Source: Fictibacillus arsenicus (GTDB taxonomy: Bacteria; Bacillota; Bacilli; Bacillales; Fictibacillaceae). Taken from it: a stretch of DNA of 64,000 nt. The notes under the pieces were generated by a model. That model was not told the DNA's origin. It did not search any database and saw nothing but the letters and a program-made list of their open reading frames with translations. Of this stretch, positions 61,808-64,000 are shown piece after piece; the stretch's first letter is position 1; every line of letters starts with the position of its first letter. The DNA is taken from positions 248,001-312,000 of the forward strand of contig NZ_MQMF01000002.1 of the NCBI RefSeq assembly GCF_001999465.1. Reading direction: 5' to 3'. The position numbers and the translations under genes are program-made.

Positions 61808-63328
61808 TTACTTTCGCTTTTTAAATAGAAAGACCAATAACAAGATCACGAGAATACCTCCTGCAGCTATTGCAGCGTAGAGATAAGGGTTTGAACGATC
61901 TATTTGTAAAAGGAAAATATGCGCCGTTTCCCCTTTTACTTGAAGTTCCATCTTGTTACCTTTTACTTTTGCTTCTTCTTCGTTCAATAGATCAACTAGT
62001 TTATGTCCTTTCAAATCCTTGTCATTGAAAGTGATTTCAGCGTCTTTTTTATCGTTGTTATATACGATATAAATCGTTTCATCTTTATGCGTTCTTTTAA
62101 ATACAGCTTTTGCTCCATCATCTTTTATCATGGAAAAATCTCCGCTGCGAAGTGCTGGATGCTTTTGTCTCAAGTTACCGAGTTTTGCTGTAAAGGTCTC
62201 CATCTTTTTGTTCTGGCTGAAGTCCATCATACGGCGGTTGTCAGGATCTTTCGCACCGTCCATCATATGTTCTGTCCCTTGATAGAGAATTGGAATTCCT
62301 GGAGCTGTGTAAAGATAGGTCAAGGCCATCTTAAGTCTTTTTTCTGGATTCTCTTGTTTAAGCAGCGCTTCTCGTACAAAACGGATGTTGTCATGATTAT
62401 CGATGAAATTACCTAACATATAGGGATCTTCATAGTAATATTTGTTTCTTTCCCACACGGAGTGTAGTTCTGAAAGGGATTGACCGCTTTGTTTAAAAAT
62501 TCTTACCATCTCATTAAAAAGAGGATAATCTACAAAAGATTGAATTCCCGCTTTGTTATACTCTGCAATATACCGAGGATCGTTGTGCCATACCTCACCA
62601 ATCAAATAAAAATCAGACTTGGCTTCTTTTACTCTTTCAGAAAACTCTATCCAAAAATCTTTTGGAACATGCTTAACCGTATCTAGTCTATAACCGTCGA
62701 TATCTGTTTCTTTTATCCAATATTCAGCCATGTCCAGCAAGTAGTTTCTCGTTTCTGGATTTTCTGTATTTAAATCCGGCAATCCCGCTAGCCAACCGTT
62801 TTCAACATTTTGCTGATTATCCCAATTGCTGATCTCCTCCTGGGGATGAAACCAGTCTTTTTTTTCAGGATCGCTCTGCCAAGAATGTTTGTAGCCAGTG
62901 TGATTCACAACAAGATCCAATATTACTTTGATGTCACGATCATGTGCTTCCTTTACAAGCTTCTTAAGTTCTTCCTTTGTTCCAAAATGTTCTTCGGTTT
63001 CATAAAAATCTTCTGTCCAATAACCATGGTAGCCACGTTCCTCATTTTTCACAACGGGTGTCAACCAAATAGCAGTTACACCAAGTTTTTTGAGGTAATC
63101 AAGCTTTTCTGTAATCCCTTTAAAATCTCCGCCATGGTAAGCAGCAGGGTCTGATGTATCAACTTCAAAATCATTATTTTTATCACCATTATGAAACCGG
63201 TCTACCATAATAAAATAGATGGTTTCGTCTTTCCATGACCGCTCTTCCTTTTTTTCTGCAAGCGCTTTATTTTGAACAGATAAAAAAAGAAGAAACGACA
63301 TAGCCAAGAAAATTAATCTTTTGCCCAT
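61808..63328 (-). CDS. Membrane-anchored alpha-amylase family (GH13) enzyme
   Basis: A 506-residue GH13 glycosidase. Signal peptide at residues 1-24 (ends ALAEKK). Conserved regions: DLVVNHTG near 140, DGYRLDTVKH near 215 with the nucleophile aspartate, IGEVWH near 245 with the acid/base glutamate, and NFIDNHDN near 310. The C-terminus has one membrane helix (about 483-502) followed by KKRK, so the enzyme should stay on the outer face of the membrane. It would feed maltodextrins to the transporter encoded next. AGGAGGAAC precedes the ATG. Confidence 0.9.
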   Translation of the reverse strand: MGKRLIFLAMSFLLFLSVQNKALAEKKEERSWKDETIYFIMVDRFHNGDKNNDFEVDTSDPAAYHGGDFKGITEKLDYLKKLGVTAIWLTPVVKNEERGYHGYWTEDFYETEEHFGTKEELKKLVKEAHDRDIKVILDLVVNHTGYKHSWQSDPEKKDWFHPQEEISNWDNQQNVENGWLAGLPDLNTENPETRNYLLDMAEYWIKETDIDGYRLDTVKHVPKDFWIEFSERVKEAKSDFYLIGEVWHNDPRYIAEYNKAGIQSFVDYPLFNEMVRIFKQSGQSLSELHSVWERNKYYYEDPYMLGNFIDNHDNIRFVREALLKQENPEKRLKMALTYLYTAPGIPILYQGTEHMMDGAKDPDNRRMMDFSQNKKMETFTAKLGNLRQKHPALRSGDFSMIKDDGAKAVFKRTHKDETIYIVYNNDKKDAEITFNDKDLKGHKLVDLLNEEEAKVKGNKMELQVKGETAHIFLLQIDRSNPYLYAAIAAGGILVILLLVFLFKKRK

Positions 63329-63353
63329 CGCCGTTCCTCCTGTTGCATACTTT

Positions 63354-64000
63354 TTAACCTTTTGTTCCGCCTGCTGTTAATCCAGAGATGAAGTAACGCT
63401 GCAGCGACAAGAAAAGCAATCCGATTGGAATCGCAACTAATACAGAACCTGCCGCAAAAAGAGTAAAGTTATTTCCAAATTTATTTGAGATCATGTTAAA
63501 CAGTCCAACTGCCAGCGTTTGTTTATCGTCAGAGCTGATAAGAATGGAAGCCAGAATAAAATCTGCAAATGGCGATATGAAACTGAATAACGCAATTACC
63601 GCTAAAATTGGTTTAGAAAGCGGCAAAATAATCTGCCAGAAGATACGGAAGTGACCGGCACCGTCAATACGTGCAGATTCATCCAGCTCTTTTGGAATCG
63701 TATCATAATAGTTTTTCGCCAAATAAGTGTTCATCGGAATTAATCCTCCAACGTACACAAGGATTAATGCCAGATGTGTATCTAACAATCCTACTTGGAA
63801 TGCAAGAATATAGATTGCAAGAATAGCTACGAACTGCGGAATCATCTGCAGAATCAAGAACAATAATAATCCGTTCTTGCGTCCAACAAACTTATATCTT
63901 GAAAAGGCATAAGCAGTAAGACCGATAAAGATCACTGAAAGCACCATTGTAATAAAACAGATCTTAAGCGTATTCCAGTACCATGTTAAATATTCTGTTT
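63354..64000 (-). CDS. mdxG: Maltodextrin ABC transporter permease, MalG/MdxG type (runs off right edge)
   Basis: Partial gene; reading continues upstream of 63947 in frame to the window end (EYLTWYWNTLKICF), so the annotated ATG at 63947 is not the start. Several membrane helices and the coupling-loop motif ELDESARIDGAGHFRIFWQI are present. The family works with MalF/MdxF and a binding protein. It ends 26 bp before the amylase start, so the genes probably form one operon. Confidence 0.88.
   Translation of the reverse strand, partial: TEYLTWYWNTLKICFITMVLSVIFIGLTAYAFSRYKFVGRKNGLLLFLILQMIPQFVAILAIYILAFQVGLLDTHLALILVYVGGLIPMNTYLAKNYYDTIPKELDESARIDGAGHFRIFWQIILPLSKPILAVIALFSFISPFADFILASILISSDDKQTLAVGLFNMISNKFGNNFTLFAAGSVLVAIPIGLLFLSLQRYFISGLTAGGTKG

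Overview
The window looks like the chromosome of a low-G+C, spore-forming member of the Bacillaceae. Gene content and order closely follow two Bacillus subtilis segments, yitS-yitV and yjzC to fabI/cotZ. Spore coat genes, comZ, spx/mecA, FapR operators and a tryptophan T-box all fit. Fictibacillus or a close relative is my guess, but the genus is not proven from sequence alone. No rRNA, tRNA, CRISPR array, prophage or insertion sequence was recognised.

Layout. 1-2491: three nucleotide-sugar genes that would turn UDP-GlcNAc into an N-acetylated L-6-deoxyhexosamine (L-FucNAc or L-QuiNAc type). 2664-6571: two glycosyltransferases, a cgeA-like/cgeB-like pair and a cotZ-type coat protein. Three transcription units here carry sigma-K-type promoters, so I read 1-6571 as a spore-crust protein and glycan locus. 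6688-19214: fabI, a zinc-ribbon peptide, yjbQ, a rodA-like gene, prpE, a sulfotransferase (foreign to the conserved order), yjbO, ppnK, yjbM, yjbL, yjbK, cwlQ, yjbI, a frameshifted yjbH (spxH) and a small membrane peptide. 19294-26383: pepF, coiA, mecA, yjbE, spx, yjbC. 26511-30081: a small membrane protein, a UbiD-type decarboxylase, an HD-domain protein and a DegV protein. 30214-37200: oppABCDF, a DUF3899-like gene and the T-box leader of trpS. 38518-45732: yjbA, fabF, fabH (FapR-controlled), a YppG/YjzB-like protein, comZ, an epimerase, a hydrolase, yjzD, yjzC and a small LSm-like protein. 46036-48998: an HNH protein, a zinc-ribbon peptide and moaD, moaE, mobB, moeA. 49101-57567: yitV, yitU, small spore-former proteins, a GDSL hydrolase, a GNAT, an Nfu-N protein, an Ipi-like lipoprotein, yitT, yitS and a histidine kinase. 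57740-60479: Ku plus a LigD split into separate ligase and polymerase genes. 60521-64000: malR, a membrane-anchored amylase and a malG-type permease that runs off the end.

Two kinds of non-coding structure stand out. First, six copies of a palindromic intergenic repeat (about 85-226 bp) lie between genes. One copy sits inside the 5' leader of fabH, between the FapR-controlled promoter and the gene. Second, four intergenic arrays consist of short, degenerate motifs with an exact 21-bp pitch. Each array has its own core motif, and all lie beyond the ends of genes. I know of no described element that matches the arrays; they are the most novel signal here, together with the sigma-K crust-glycan locus.

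Starts were moved inward from the longest open frame where a ribosome-binding site, a promoter or family length required it. All functional names rest on motif and synteny recognition, not on database searches.
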